From NCBI GenBank assembly GCA_001770815.1, contig MESD01000043.1:1-64000 (forward strand): DNA of 64,000 bases. Reading direction: 5' to 3'. This DNA comes from Burkholderiales bacterium RIFCSPHIGHO2_12_FULL_69_20. Its GTDB lineage: Bacteria; Pseudomonadota; Gammaproteobacteria; Burkholderiales; Burkholderiaceae_C. The translations under genes and the position numbers were made by a program. Below are positions 16,272 to 25,900 of the stretch, one piece after another; positions within the stretch are counted from its first letter, which is position 1; each line of letters starts with the position of its first letter. The notes under the pieces are model-generated. The model was not told the DNA's origin. It ran no database searches and worked only from the letters and a program-made list of their open reading frames with translations.

Positions 16272-17549
16272 CTAGTCGGCGACGATCTTCAGGAACAGGT
16301 CGCGGTCGGGCGAGAAGTTGGCGTGCAGCGGCAGCAGCGCGCCGCCCAGCGCGCGCGCGTCGGAGCCGATGGTGCCGGGCAGCAGCGCGGGGCGGGTGAC
16401 GCCTTCCCAGCTGTAGCGGTTCAGCGCCGCGTCGAGCGCGGCCACCAGCGCGGCCTGCAGTTCGCGGCTGAACGAGCCGTCGACGATCACGCTTTCCAGG
16501 TCGAGCAGACAGGCCGCGCTGTTGATCGCCAGCGCCACCGCGGCCGCGGCCTGCTGCAGCCAGGCCTCGGTGTGTGCGCGCCACGGGGCCTGCAGCGCAC
16601 GCGCATCGGCCACCGCGCCGATGGCCAGCCCGGCCGCGTGATACAGCAGCTCGAGGTTGAGCAGCGAGGCCACGCTCAGCAACTGCGGCGGTGCCGGCAG
16701 GCCGGCCGACGACGCCCCCTTGCCGCCGCCGGCTTCGATGCGCGCCGCCGCGGCCAGCGCCAGCGGCAGCGAGCCGATCGCGCCGGCGTTGCCGTGCAGC
16801 CCGGCGCGCAGATGGCTGTCGAGCACCAGGCCGCCGCCGATGAAGGTGTCGACGAAGACGTAGAGAAAGCTGGAGATGCTGCGCCCGCGCCCGGCCACCA
16901 GCTCGGCCACGCAGGCGGCCGCGGTGTCCTTGAGCAGCGACACCGGCCAGTCGGTGAGGGTCGCCACCTCGGCGTGCAGGTCGATGCCGGGCCAGCGCGC
17001 GGCCACCTCGGGCGGCATGTCCAGCAGCGTCTGCCAGCCGCCCAGGCTGAAGGGCGCGGCGATGCCCACGCCCTGCACCCGGTCGAGCTCGACCGTCGAC
17101 AGCCCGGCGCGGATCTCGGCCAGCCGCGCACCGATCTCGGCCAGCAACGCCGTGGGATCGGGGTAGCGGTACTCCGATGTCCAGCGCCGTCGCACCGCGC
17201 CGGCAAAGTCGACCAGCAGCACGTCCACGCTGCGCCGGCCCACCTTGATGCCCACGGCAAACGCGCCGTCCGGGTTCAGCGACAGCGGCACGGAAGGCTG
17301 GCCCACCTTGCCACGCTGTGGCTCACCGCGCAGCAGCAGGCCGTCGGCTTCCAGCCGCTTGCTGATCATCGACACCGTCTGCGCGGTCAGGTGCGTCAAC
17401 CGGGCGATCTCGGCGCCGGGCAGCGCGCCATTCAGGCGGATGGCCTGCAGCACCACCCGCTCGTTGTACTGGCGCAACCCGCCCTGGCTGGAGCCGCGGG
17501 GTTTCAGCCGTTGCGATCCCGCCTCGGCGCGGCCGGCGGCATCAGGCAC
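16272..17549 (-). CDS. ROK family transcriptional regulator of the sugar operon
   Basis: A 425-residue ROK repressor. A winged helix-turn-helix lies at about residues 27-90 (NERVVLQAIRLNGALPGAEIARLTHLT). The sugar-kinase-like ROK domain follows (FAVGIKVGRRSVDVLLVDFAG), with a GNAGAIGSLPL sugar-site block. The usual ROK zinc cysteines are absent. It overlaps the mutarotase gene by 8 bases and ends the ABC sugar operon. It probably binds the AT-rich palindrome at 21096-21110 and is released by fructose or a related sugar, as FrcR/XylR-type regulators are. Confidence 0.9.
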   Translation of the reverse strand: MPDAAGRAEAGSQRLKPRGSSQGGLRQYNERVVLQAIRLNGALPGAEIARLTHLTAQTVSMISKRLEADGLLLRGEPQRGKVGQPSVPLSLNPDGAFAVGIKVGRRSVDVLLVDFAGAVRRRWTSEYRYPDPTALLAEIGARLAEIRAGLSTVELDRVQGVGIAAPFSLGGWQTLLDMPPEVAARWPGIDLHAEVATLTDWPVSLLKDTAAACVAELVAGRGRSISSFLYVFVDTFIGGGLVLDSHLRAGLHGNAGAIGSLPLALAAAARIEAGGGKGASSAGLPAPPQLLSVASLLNLELLYHAAGLAIGAVADARALQAPWRAHTEAWLQQAAAAVALAINSAACLLDLESVIVDGSFSRELQAALVAALDAALNRYSWEGVTRPALLPGTIGSDARALGGALLPLHANFSPDRDLFLKIVAD

Positions 17550-17997
17550 GTAGCGCCTCGCCGATCACACCCTTCTTGAGGATGACGTTGGCATAGGGCT
17601 GCAACTCGCCGGTGTGCACGATGGCAAACGCGGTCTTCACGCGGTCGTAGAAGGCGAAACGGTCCATGGCTTCGCATTGTCCGGGCTGCACATGGCCGCC
17701 GGCTTCCAGTGCACCGATCACCTCGCGCTGCAGGCCGCTGCAATAGCCCTCGGGCGTGTGGCACACCTTCATGTAGGCCACCGGCCGCGCGACCGCCGCG
17801 TCCAGCGGCAGCAGCGACAGCACCGCCTCACAGGCGCGCTGAACGCCCGCGCCGGGCAGGCTGATCACCGGCTTGCCCCGTCCTAAGCTGGCGGCGGTGA
17901 AGTTGGCGTCGGCCATCACGATCTCGTCGCCGTGACCCATCTCGGCCAGCACCTTCAGCAGCTCGGGGCTCAGCAACGGGTCGATGCCTTTCAACAT
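17542..17997 (-). CDS. RbsD/FucU family sugar mutarotase
   Basis: A 151-residue cytoplasmic protein of the RbsD/FucU family, which interconverts sugar anomers. The N-terminal LLSPELLKVLAEMGHGDEIVMADANF contains the catalytic-histidine region, and the C-terminal PYANVILKKGV is the FucU signature. It sits between the sugar ATPase and the ROK regulator. In this context it would supply the anomer needed by the kinase; FucU-like length and ending make L-fucose or fructose types both possible. Confidence 0.9.
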   Translation of the reverse strand: MLKGIDPLLSPELLKVLAEMGHGDEIVMADANFTAASLGRGKPVISLPGAGVQRACEAVLSLLPLDAAVARPVAYMKVCHTPEGYCSGLQREVIGALEAGGHVQPGQCEAMDRFAFYDRVKTAFAIVHTGELQPYANVILKKGVIGEALRA

Positions 17998-18013
17998 GAT
18001 CGTGGCACCTTGG

Positions 18014-18802
<789 letters not shown>

Positions 18803-18829
18803 GTCCTGCCTTTTGAAGAGGAGCCGGTC

Positions 18830-18903
18830 GGCGCCGGGCCGCCCCAAGGCGACCGGCACCCCCTCGGGGGGTGGCTTCGGTACCCCGAAGCCGGGGGTTG
18901 CAT
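18830..18903. repeat. Palindromic repeat, family 2 (between frcC and frcA)
   Basis: It contains CCGCCCCAAGGC, then CACCCCCTCGGGGGGTG at 18857-18873, then a perfect 8-base stem GGCTTCGG-TACC-CCGAAGCC at 18873-18892. The first two blocks match the element inside boxC. Confidence 0.65.
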
Positions 18904-18905
18904 GT

Positions 18906-19850
18906 CTAGCGGGCGCTCTTGCGCGACAACTGATCCACCGCCACCGCGGCGATCACCAGGATGCCGGTGATCAGCACCTGGTAGACCGAGGCCACGCCCA
19001 TCAGCGTGAGGCCGTTGCGCAGCACGCCCACCACCACCGCACCCACCAGCGTGCCCAGGATCACGCCGCGCCCGCCGAACAGGCTGGTGCCGCCCAGCAC
19101 CACCGCGGTGATGGCGTCCAGGTTCTCGGTCTGGCCGGCGTTGGGGTCGCCCACGCCAGTGCGCGCCACGCTCAGCAGCGAGGCGATGCCGTAGAACACG
19201 CCGGCCAGCACGTACACGCCCAGCAGCACCCGCTCGGTGGGGATGCCGGTCAGCCGCGTCGCTTCGGGGTTATTGCCCACCGCGTAGACATGTCGGCCGG
19301 CCGCCGTCTCGCGCAGCCAGAACCACACGCCCAGGTACAGCGCGATCATCAGCACCACGCCGAAACCCACCTCGGTGCCGGCCAGGTTGAAGGTATTGCC
19401 CAGCCAGGTCATGGCCGCCGGCACCTCGGTCACCGTCTGCGCGTTGGAGTACAGCTGGGTGATCGCGAAGGCGATGTTCAGTGTGCCCAGCGTGACGATG
19501 AACGGCGGCAGCTTGATGCGCGTGACCAGCAGGCCGTTGAGCAGCCCGAAGCCCGCCGTCACGCCGATGCCGCACAGGATGGCCAGCGGCGCGGGCACGC
19601 CGAAGTCGGCCGCAACCTTGGTCATCACGATGCTGCCCAGCGCCATCACCATGCCGCAGGACAGGTCGATGCCCGCGGTCAGCACGATCAGCGTCTGGCC
19701 GATCGCGATCACGCCCACCACCATCACCTGCTGCAGGATCAGGCTGAGGTTGCTGCCAGTGAGAAAGCGGTCGCTCTGCGTCGCAAAGAAGGCGCAGGCA
19801 ATCAGCAGCGCGATGAAGGGGCCGAGCTGGCCGATCGGAGGGAGCTTCAT
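18906..19850 (-). CDS. frcC: Sugar ABC transporter permease, FrcC/RbsC-like
   Basis: A 314-residue permease with about nine membrane segments and the RbsC-family signature QTLIVLTAGIDLSCGMVMALG. The internal EATRLTGIPTERVLLGVYV is the EAA-like loop that contacts the ATPase. It lies between frcB and frcA, each separated by a palindromic repeat. A fructose or ribose-type sugar is expected. Confidence 0.9.
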   Translation of the reverse strand: MKLPPIGQLGPFIALLIACAFFATQSDRFLTGSNLSLILQQVMVVGVIAIGQTLIVLTAGIDLSCGMVMALGSIVMTKVAADFGVPAPLAILCGIGVTAGFGLLNGLLVTRIKLPPFIVTLGTLNIAFAITQLYSNAQTVTEVPAAMTWLGNTFNLAGTEVGFGVVLMIALYLGVWFWLRETAAGRHVYAVGNNPEATRLTGIPTERVLLGVYVLAGVFYGIASLLSVARTGVGDPNAGQTENLDAITAVVLGGTSLFGGRGVILGTLVGAVVVGVLRNGLTLMGVASVYQVLITGILVIAAVAVDQLSRKSAR

Positions 19851-19920
19851 GTCAACAGCCTCGGTGGGTGGAAAAACGCAACAGACGCCAAATCACGCCG
19901 ATCGGGCAAGGCGCGCGAAG

Positions 19921-20013
19921 CAGCGCCCCTCAAGCAGACGCCGCGGGACCGGCTCTGCCGGCCCGCTGGGGCCGCCCCCTTGAGGGGGATCGCCGAAGGC
20001 GCTTCGGGGGAGG
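19921..20013. repeat. Palindromic repeat, family 1 (between frcB and frcC)
   Basis: Reverse-strand copy: CCCCCTTGAGGGGG at 19975-19988, a CCGAAGGCGCTTCGG stem at 19993-20007 and a CCGGC/GCCGG hairpin. Relative to frcB transcription it has the same orientation and order as the repeats after the benzoate binding protein and the PQQ dehydrogenase. Confidence 0.7.
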
Positions 20014-20014
20014 G

Positions 20015-21007
20015 CTATTTCTTTCCCCAGCAGAGGTCGGTGCCGGTCTTGACGTCCTTGCTGTCCACCCCGGCCATGGCCGTGGCGGCGATCAGCGTGA
20101 CGCCGGTGTCGGTGTAGCCGGCCACCTTCTTGCCGGACGTGGCGTACTCGATGCCGGCCTCCACGCCCATCGCGGCCATCTTCAGCGGGTACTGCTGGCT
20201 GGTGGCGGCGATCACGCCCTTGCCCACGTCCTTGATGCCGTCGCAGCCGCCATCCACCGAGACGATGACCACGCCCTTGTCCTTGCCGGCCTTCTTCAAG
20301 GCGTTGAAGGCACCGGCCGCAGCGGGCTCGTTGATGGTGTAGACCAGGTTCACGTCGCCGCTCTTCTGCAGGCAGTTCTCCATCGCGGTCTGGCCCTTGG
20401 CGCGGTCACCGAAGCTGTCGGCCATGCAGACCACGCTGGCGTCCTTGCCCAGCTCGTTGCTCTTGGCGTCGGGCGCGGCCAGGCCGAAGCCCTTCAGGAA
20501 GCCGTTGTGGCGCTGCGCGCCCACCGGGTGGCCGGGAAACAGATCGAGCATGACGATCCTGGCGGGCTTGCCGCCCAATGCCGCCTTGGCGTACTGGCCG
20601 ATCAGCACGCCGGCCTGGTAGTTGTTGGTGGCGAACAGCGCGTCGGTGGCTTCGACCGGATCGGTCGGGCTGTCGAGCGCAATCACCATCACGCCCTTGG
20701 CGCGCGCCTTCTTGATCGCCGGCACGATGGCCTTGCTGTCGCTGGGCGTGATCAGGATGGTCTTGGCGCCGGCGGCGATCATGTTCTCGATGTGCGCGAT
20801 CTGGCCGGCGTTGTCGCCGTCGGTCTTGCCGGCGCCGGTCAGCAGCTTGGCGCCTTTGGCCTTGGCGGCTTCGGCGGCGCCTTCCTTCATCTTCACGAAG
20901 AACGGGTTGGTCTCGGTCTTGGTGATCAGGCCGATCACCGGCTGGGCCTGGGCGAACACCGCGCCGGCGGCCAAACACAACACGGAAGCGATCAGAGGGG
21001 TGCGCAT
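20015..21007 (-). CDS. frcB: Periplasmic sugar-binding protein, FrcB-like
   Basis: A 330-residue periplasmic binding protein of the ribose/fructose (Peripla_BP_4) family. The signal peptide ends near AAGAVFAQ, and the mature start VIGLITKTETNPFFVKMKEGA is characteristic. The C-terminal domain has SVDGGCDGIKDVGKG. It is the first gene of a minus-strand operon frcB-frcC-frcA-mutarotase-ROK. FrcB-type proteins bind fructose, with mannose and ribose as alternatives; the paired PfkB kinase supports fructose. Confidence 0.9.
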   Translation of the reverse strand: MRTPLIASVLCLAAGAVFAQAQPVIGLITKTETNPFFVKMKEGAAEAAKAKGAKLLTGAGKTDGDNAGQIAHIENMIAAGAKTILITPSDSKAIVPAIKKARAKGVMVIALDSPTDPVEATDALFATNNYQAGVLIGQYAKAALGGKPARIVMLDLFPGHPVGAQRHNGFLKGFGLAAPDAKSNELGKDASVVCMADSFGDRAKGQTAMENCLQKSGDVNLVYTINEPAAAGAFNALKKAGKDKGVVIVSVDGGCDGIKDVGKGVIAATSQQYPLKMAAMGVEAGIEYATSGKKVAGYTDTGVTLIAATAMAGVDSKDVKTGTDLCWGKK

Positions 21008-21095
21008 GGAACAGTCTCCTGGAGAGGGGTGGGGCCGCTCGCATCGGTGGCCGCTGCCGTTGGGGATTCAACGGATGGCGTCATTCTGCCCACCG

Positions 21096-21110
21096 TGATT
21101 TAATAAATCA
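21096..21110. promoter_or_regulatory. Perfect palindromic operator for the ROK regulator
   Basis: TGATTTAATAAATCA is a perfect 7-1-7 inverted repeat in an AT-rich patch between the divergent frcB and kinase genes; a weaker TTGATTGATTAA follows at 21113-21124. AT-rich palindromes of this type are bound by ROK repressors, and the operon encodes one. Confidence 0.75.
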
Positions 21111-21147
21111 AGTTGATTGATTAATGGATAACCCCAAGGAGTCCCCC

Positions 21148-22083
21148 ATGTTCATCGTCTGCGGCGAGGCCTTGTTCGACGTGTTCTCCACCGGCGCCAC
21201 GCCCACCGGCCTGGGCTTCGACGGCCGCATCGGCGGCTCGCCGTTCAACGTGGCACTGGGCCTGGCGCGGCTGGGCCAGACTGTGGGCTTCTGCGGCGGC
21301 ATCGGCACCGGCTTTGCCGGTGACCGGCTGATGCAGGCGCTGGCCGACGAGGGCATCGCCGCCGACGCGGTGGCGCGGCTGGACGCGCCCACCACGCTGA
21401 GCCTGATCGGGCTGGATGCGCGCGGTGTGCCGTCGTACGCCTTCTACGGCCACGGCGCGGCCGACCGGCTGCTGCGGCCCGAGCACCTGGCCGCCATCCC
21501 GGCCGCCGCCAAGGCGTTCCACTTCGGCAGTTATGCGATGGTGGTGCAGCCGGTGGGTGCCACCCAGCGTGCGCTGGTCGAGCGTGAACACAAGCGTTGC
21601 CTGATCAGCTACGACCCCAACATCCGCACCAACGTCGAACCCGATCTGGCGGTGTGGCGCGACACGCTGCAGTGGATGCTGCCGCGCACCCACCTGCTGA
21701 AGGTCAGCGACGAGGACCTGGCACTGCTCTACCCCGGCCGGCCGCTGGCGCAGTTCGCCGCCGAGGCACTGGCCGCTGGTACACCGCTGGTGGTGATCAC
21801 CCGTGGCGGCGAAGGTGCCATCGGCTACACCCGCCACGGCAGCGTGCAGATGCCGCCGGTGCGGGTGGACGTGATCGACACGGTGGGCGCGGGCGACACC
21901 TTCCAGGCCGCGCTGCTGACCTGGGCCGCCGAGACTGGCCGGCTCACGCCTGATGCCTTTCGGCAGATCGACCTGGCAGCGCTGCGCGAGGCACTGGCCT
22001 TTGCCGCGCAGGCCGCGGCGCTGACCTGCAGCCGCCGCGGCGCCGACCTGCCCCGGCGCGCCGCGCTGCCGGCGCTGGGCTGA
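21148..22083 (+). CDS. PfkB family carbohydrate kinase (fructokinase-like)
   Basis: A 311-residue ribokinase-family kinase. The N-terminal signature GGSPFNVALGLARLGQ (about 28-43) and the C-terminal DTVGAGDTFQAALL, with the catalytic aspartate in GAGD, are both intact. AAGGAG at 21136-21141 fixes the ATG at 21148 rather than the in-frame ATG at 21124. It is divergent from the sugar importer and probably phosphorylates the sugar it brings in, most likely fructose to fructose 6-phosphate. Confidence 0.9.
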   Translation: MFIVCGEALFDVFSTGATPTGLGFDGRIGGSPFNVALGLARLGQTVGFCGGIGTGFAGDRLMQALADEGIAADAVARLDAPTTLSLIGLDARGVPSYAFYGHGAADRLLRPEHLAAIPAAAKAFHFGSYAMVVQPVGATQRALVEREHKRCLISYDPNIRTNVEPDLAVWRDTLQWMLPRTHLLKVSDEDLALLYPGRPLAQFAAEALAAGTPLVVITRGGEGAIGYTRHGSVQMPPVRVDVIDTVGAGDTFQAALLTWAAETGRLTPDAFRQIDLAALREALAFAAQAAALTCSRRGADLPRRAALPALG

Positions 22084-22092
22084 ACGGCCGCG

Positions 22093-22914
22093 TCACAGGC
22101 GCCGGTGTGCCAGCGCCGGCAGTTGTTGCCGCACGCTGGCGATGCGCTCACGGCTCATCGCTCCGGCCACCACCGCCTCGCCCTCGTCCTGGCAGGCCAG
22201 CAACTCGCCCCAGGGGTCGCACAACAGGCTGTGGCCCCAGGTGCGGCGGCCGTTTTCATGCAGGCCGCCCTGTGCCGGCGCCAGCACGTAACACTGGTTC
22301 TCGACCGCGCGGGCGCGCAGCAGCAGCTCCCAATGCGCCGCACCGGTGGTGTGGGTGAAGGCCGAGGGCACCACGATCAGGTCGCAGGGCCCCTTGGGAT
22401 CTCGCATCAGCGCGCGGTACAGCTCGGGGAAGCGCAGGTCGTAGCAGACCGACAGGCCCACGCGCCAGCCGTCCACGGCTATCGTCACCGCCGTGCTGCC
22501 GGCCTGCAGCGCGCGGCCCTCGTCGTAGCGCTCACGGCCGTTGTCGAAGGCGAACAGGTGGATCTTGTCGTAGCGCGCCACCCGCTCGCCATCGGGTCCC
22601 CACACCAGGCAGGTGTTGCGCACCCGCTCGGGGTCGTCGGTCTTGAGCGGCAGCGTGCCACCGATCACCCACAGGCCCAGCCGCTGCGCGGCCGCGGCCA
22701 GGTGGGCCTGGATGGGGCCATCGCCATCCGCTTCGGCAATGGCCAGCTTGTCGCGGTCGTTGCGGCCCAGCAGGCAGAAGTATTCGGGCAGCGCCACCAG
22801 CCGCGCGCCGCCATCGGCGGCCTGCTGCATCAGCCGGCCGGCCGCCGCCAGGTTGCTGGCCACATCGGGCGTGGACACCATCTGCAGGGCGGCCACGTTC
22901 AGGGTGTCGGTCAT
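22093..22914 (-). CDS. Nitrilase-superfamily amidase (Nit1/Nit2-like)
   Basis: A 273-residue carbon-nitrogen hydrolase. The catalytic triad is visible as E in ALPEYF, K in [10 protein letters not shown] and C in [13 protein letters not shown]. Proteins of this type hydrolyse deaminated glutathione or omega-amides such as alpha-ketoglutaramate, a metabolite-repair job. The ATG at 22914 has AAGG upstream and gives the standard N-terminus. It lies 13 bases downstream of the YhdP-family gene on the same strand, a common pairing in Burkholderiales. Confidence 0.9.
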   Translation of the reverse strand: MTDTLNVAALQMVSTPDVASNLAAAGRLMQQAADGGARLVALPEYFCLLGRNDRDKLAIAEADGDGPIQAHLAAAAQRLGLWVIGGTLPLKTDDPERVRNTCLVWGPDGERVARYDKIHLFAFDNGRERYDEGRALQAGSTAVTIAVDGWRVGLSVCYDLRFPELYRALMRDPKGPCDLIVVPSAFTHTTGAAHWELLLRARAVENQCYVLAPAQGGLHENGRRTWGHSLLCDPWGELLACQDEGEAVVAGAMSRERIASVRQQLPALAHRRL

Positions 22915-22927
22915 GGCCCAAGGCCTT

Positions 22928-25900
22928 TCACGGAGGGTTGCGGGGCGCGGCGGCCGCTGCGGCTGGCGCCGCCGTCGCCGGGGCATCGGGCGCGGCCGAG
23001 GCGGGCAGCGGATCGAGCAGCTTGCGCTCGATGCGCTGAACTTGTGGATCGTCCCACTGCCCGGTGATGTGGAACTCGCGCGCGCTGGCCTGGCGCAGCG
23101 GCTCGCGCAGCAGCCACTGGCCGAGGAAGGCGCCCAGCCCCACCGCCGGGTTGATGGCGGCATAGGCCAGCGAGGCGCTGGCGGTGTTCAGCTCGGGCAG
23201 CACCACCACCTGCAGGTTCTGCGTCTCGCGGGCAATGTCGGCGCTGCCGGCCATCAGCACCAGCGCCTGCAGGCCGCGCAGGCGCAGGTTCTCGGTGTGC
23301 GCCACGCCGTTGGCGATGAGCACGTCGCCGGTCAGGTTGTCGAAGGCGAAGCCCGCCTGGAACACGTCGCGAAAGTCCAGCAGCAGGCGCCGCGGCAGCG
23401 CCTGCAGGCTCAACACGCCCAGCAGCCGCGCCGCACCCGCATCGGCCTTCAGGAACTGGCCCGATTCCAGCGCCAGCGCCAGCCGCCCGCCCAGCGTGGG
23501 CAGGTCGAAATCCAGCGGCGAGCCGTCCCAGCCCAGCGTGCCCTTCATCTGGCCCTTGGCCCCGCGCACCACACGGCCAAAGCCCAACCGCTGCAGCAGC
23601 GCGCCGCCGTCGTCGATGTCGAGCTTGAACTCCATCAGCATGCGCCGGCGCGGGCTGTCCGCTGCACCGGTCGCCACCGGCACCGCCTGCCAGCGGCCGG
23701 TGGCGGCCAACCGCGCGTCGGGGTTGGTCAGCTGCAGCCGGTTCAGCTGCCATTCAGGCACCTGGGCGCGTGCGCCCGGCGCGTCGCCCCCAGCGCGGTT
23801 GACGGCCTCCACCGCCAGCCGGCCCAGCTTCTTGCCACGCAGCTCAAAATCCTCGATCTCGATGTCCAGCGCCGGCACGCCGGCCGGTGCGCGCTCGAGC
23901 AGGCCGGCCATCGAGTCGGCCACCGTCTGCGCCTCGGCCGGCGGCAGCGACAACCGCGACAAGCGCGCCTTGATGCGGCCCTGCGCCCCGGCCGACGCCG
24001 GCTCGCGGTACTCCAGCGTGCCGGCGGTCTGGTCGGCCTGCACCAGCACGCGCCAGACCTCGTCGCCCGGTGCCACCAGGTGCTGCAGGTCGAGGGTGAC
24101 GCCGCTCAGCCGCCGCCCGCCCGCCAGCAGCTCGGGCGTGTTGAGCTGCACCCGCTGCGGCAGCCACGGGCTGTCGGCGGCCGCGGCGACCGTGGGCGTG
24201 GCGCGGCCGCTGGCGTCGGCCAGCGCGCTGCGCCAGGCATCCAGGTCCAGCCGCGGCAGCGCCAGCACCGCACGGCCGCCTGGCACCGGCTCGGGCAGCG
24301 GCGCATCCCATGACCAGGCGCTGCGTTGCAGACGCGGTCCGGCGGACGTGGTCTCGACCAGCGCGCTGCCCTTCAGCGCGCCCAGCGCCAGCCGCCACAG
24401 GTCGCGCACCGGGCCGCCGTTGGCAGCGCGGGCATCGGGCGCGCTGCCCGCACGGGATTCGGGCACGCTGCCGGCGCGCAGCACCATCACCGCGTCGGCC
24501 GGCTTTTTCAGGGGCTCGGGCAGGTCGATGGCCAGGCCTTGCAGGTTGCTCGCCAGCTGCCAATCGGCGCGGCCGCCCGCCACACCCAGCTGCAGCTGGT
24601 ACGCCGCCTGGCCTTGCAGCCGCTGGGCGAGGCGTTGCGCCGCGCCGGGCTCGGCCGCGCGGCGCAGTGCGTCGGCGCTGGCGCTGCCGTTGATGGCAAA
24701 GCGCAGGCGGCCATCGGCCTGGCTGCCGCCGTCGATCACTGCCTCGCCGCCCAGCAGCTGCGCACGCACACCGGCCACCTGCACCCCCTTGTGGGTGATG
24801 TCGACCCGCCCTCGGGCGCCGGCCAGCAGCAAGCCGTCGGGCCGCAGCCGCAGGTCGTTGCCGGCCAGCTGCAGGCTGGCCTTGAGCGCACTGTCGGCGG
24901 TGCGCGCCAGCGGGATGTTCAAGCCCAGCCGCAGCTCGGCCGTGCCGGTGGCGCTGGCGGCATCCAGCGCATGGTCGGTCCAGTCGGCCAGCGGCGTGCT
25001 GCGCAGGTAGCGCAGCAGGTCGGCCGCCGGGCCGCGGGCCTGGCCTTCCACCTCCAGCAGCGCGTGGTCGGACAGCGCGCGGATGCGGCCCTGCACCTCG
25101 GCCAGCTCGGTGCCCCACAGCCGGCCGCTGGCCTGCTGGAAACGCATTGAATCGCGCTCGAACACCAGCTCGCCGCTGACGTCGGTGAAGGCCGGCCAGG
25201 GGGACTCCCAGGCCGGCTCGGTGGCGCCCGCCTGTCCCGCGGGCACCGAGGGCACCGGCGCCAGCGTCACGCCCTGCACCTGGCCGGCGATGCGGAACTC
25301 GCCGTCGCGCCGGTTGACGAACGGAAAGTCCCACAGGTCACCCTTGACGCCGAAGGCCACGTTGCGGATCTCGCCACCCTGCACCGCGCGCTGCACCCAG
25401 CTGCGGGTGTGCGCGCCAATGCCCAGCGGCAGGTAGCGCGCCACCGCCAGCGCGCGGCCCTCGGCCAGCGTGCCCTGCAGCGCCAGCACCCCGGGATAGC
25501 GGCCGGCCTTGCCGAAGCCGGTGTCGGCGCCGGTCTGCCAGGTGGCGTTGAAGGCGCCGCGCGCGTCGGCGTTCTCGAAGCGCGCGTTGAGCACCTTCAC
25601 CTCGATGCGCGGCGGCGCCTCGCTAGCCGGGGCCGGGGCTGAGCTGGGCGCACCGGGCCGGGCGGGCGCGGGCGCTGCGGCGTCGATGCGCCACTGCAGT
25701 TGCGCACTGAATTGCGCCAGCGGCACCGCCGCCTGCTCGAACACGCCAGGCAGGTCGACCTCGCCATCGGCCAGTGTCAAGTCGGCCTGGCCGCCGGTCT
25801 CGCTGGCGCTGATCTCCAGATCGGCGCCGCGCCAGCCCGGACGGCCGATGCCACCGGGCTCGGGCGACGGCGCCGCGGCGATCGCCAGGCCCTTGACGCT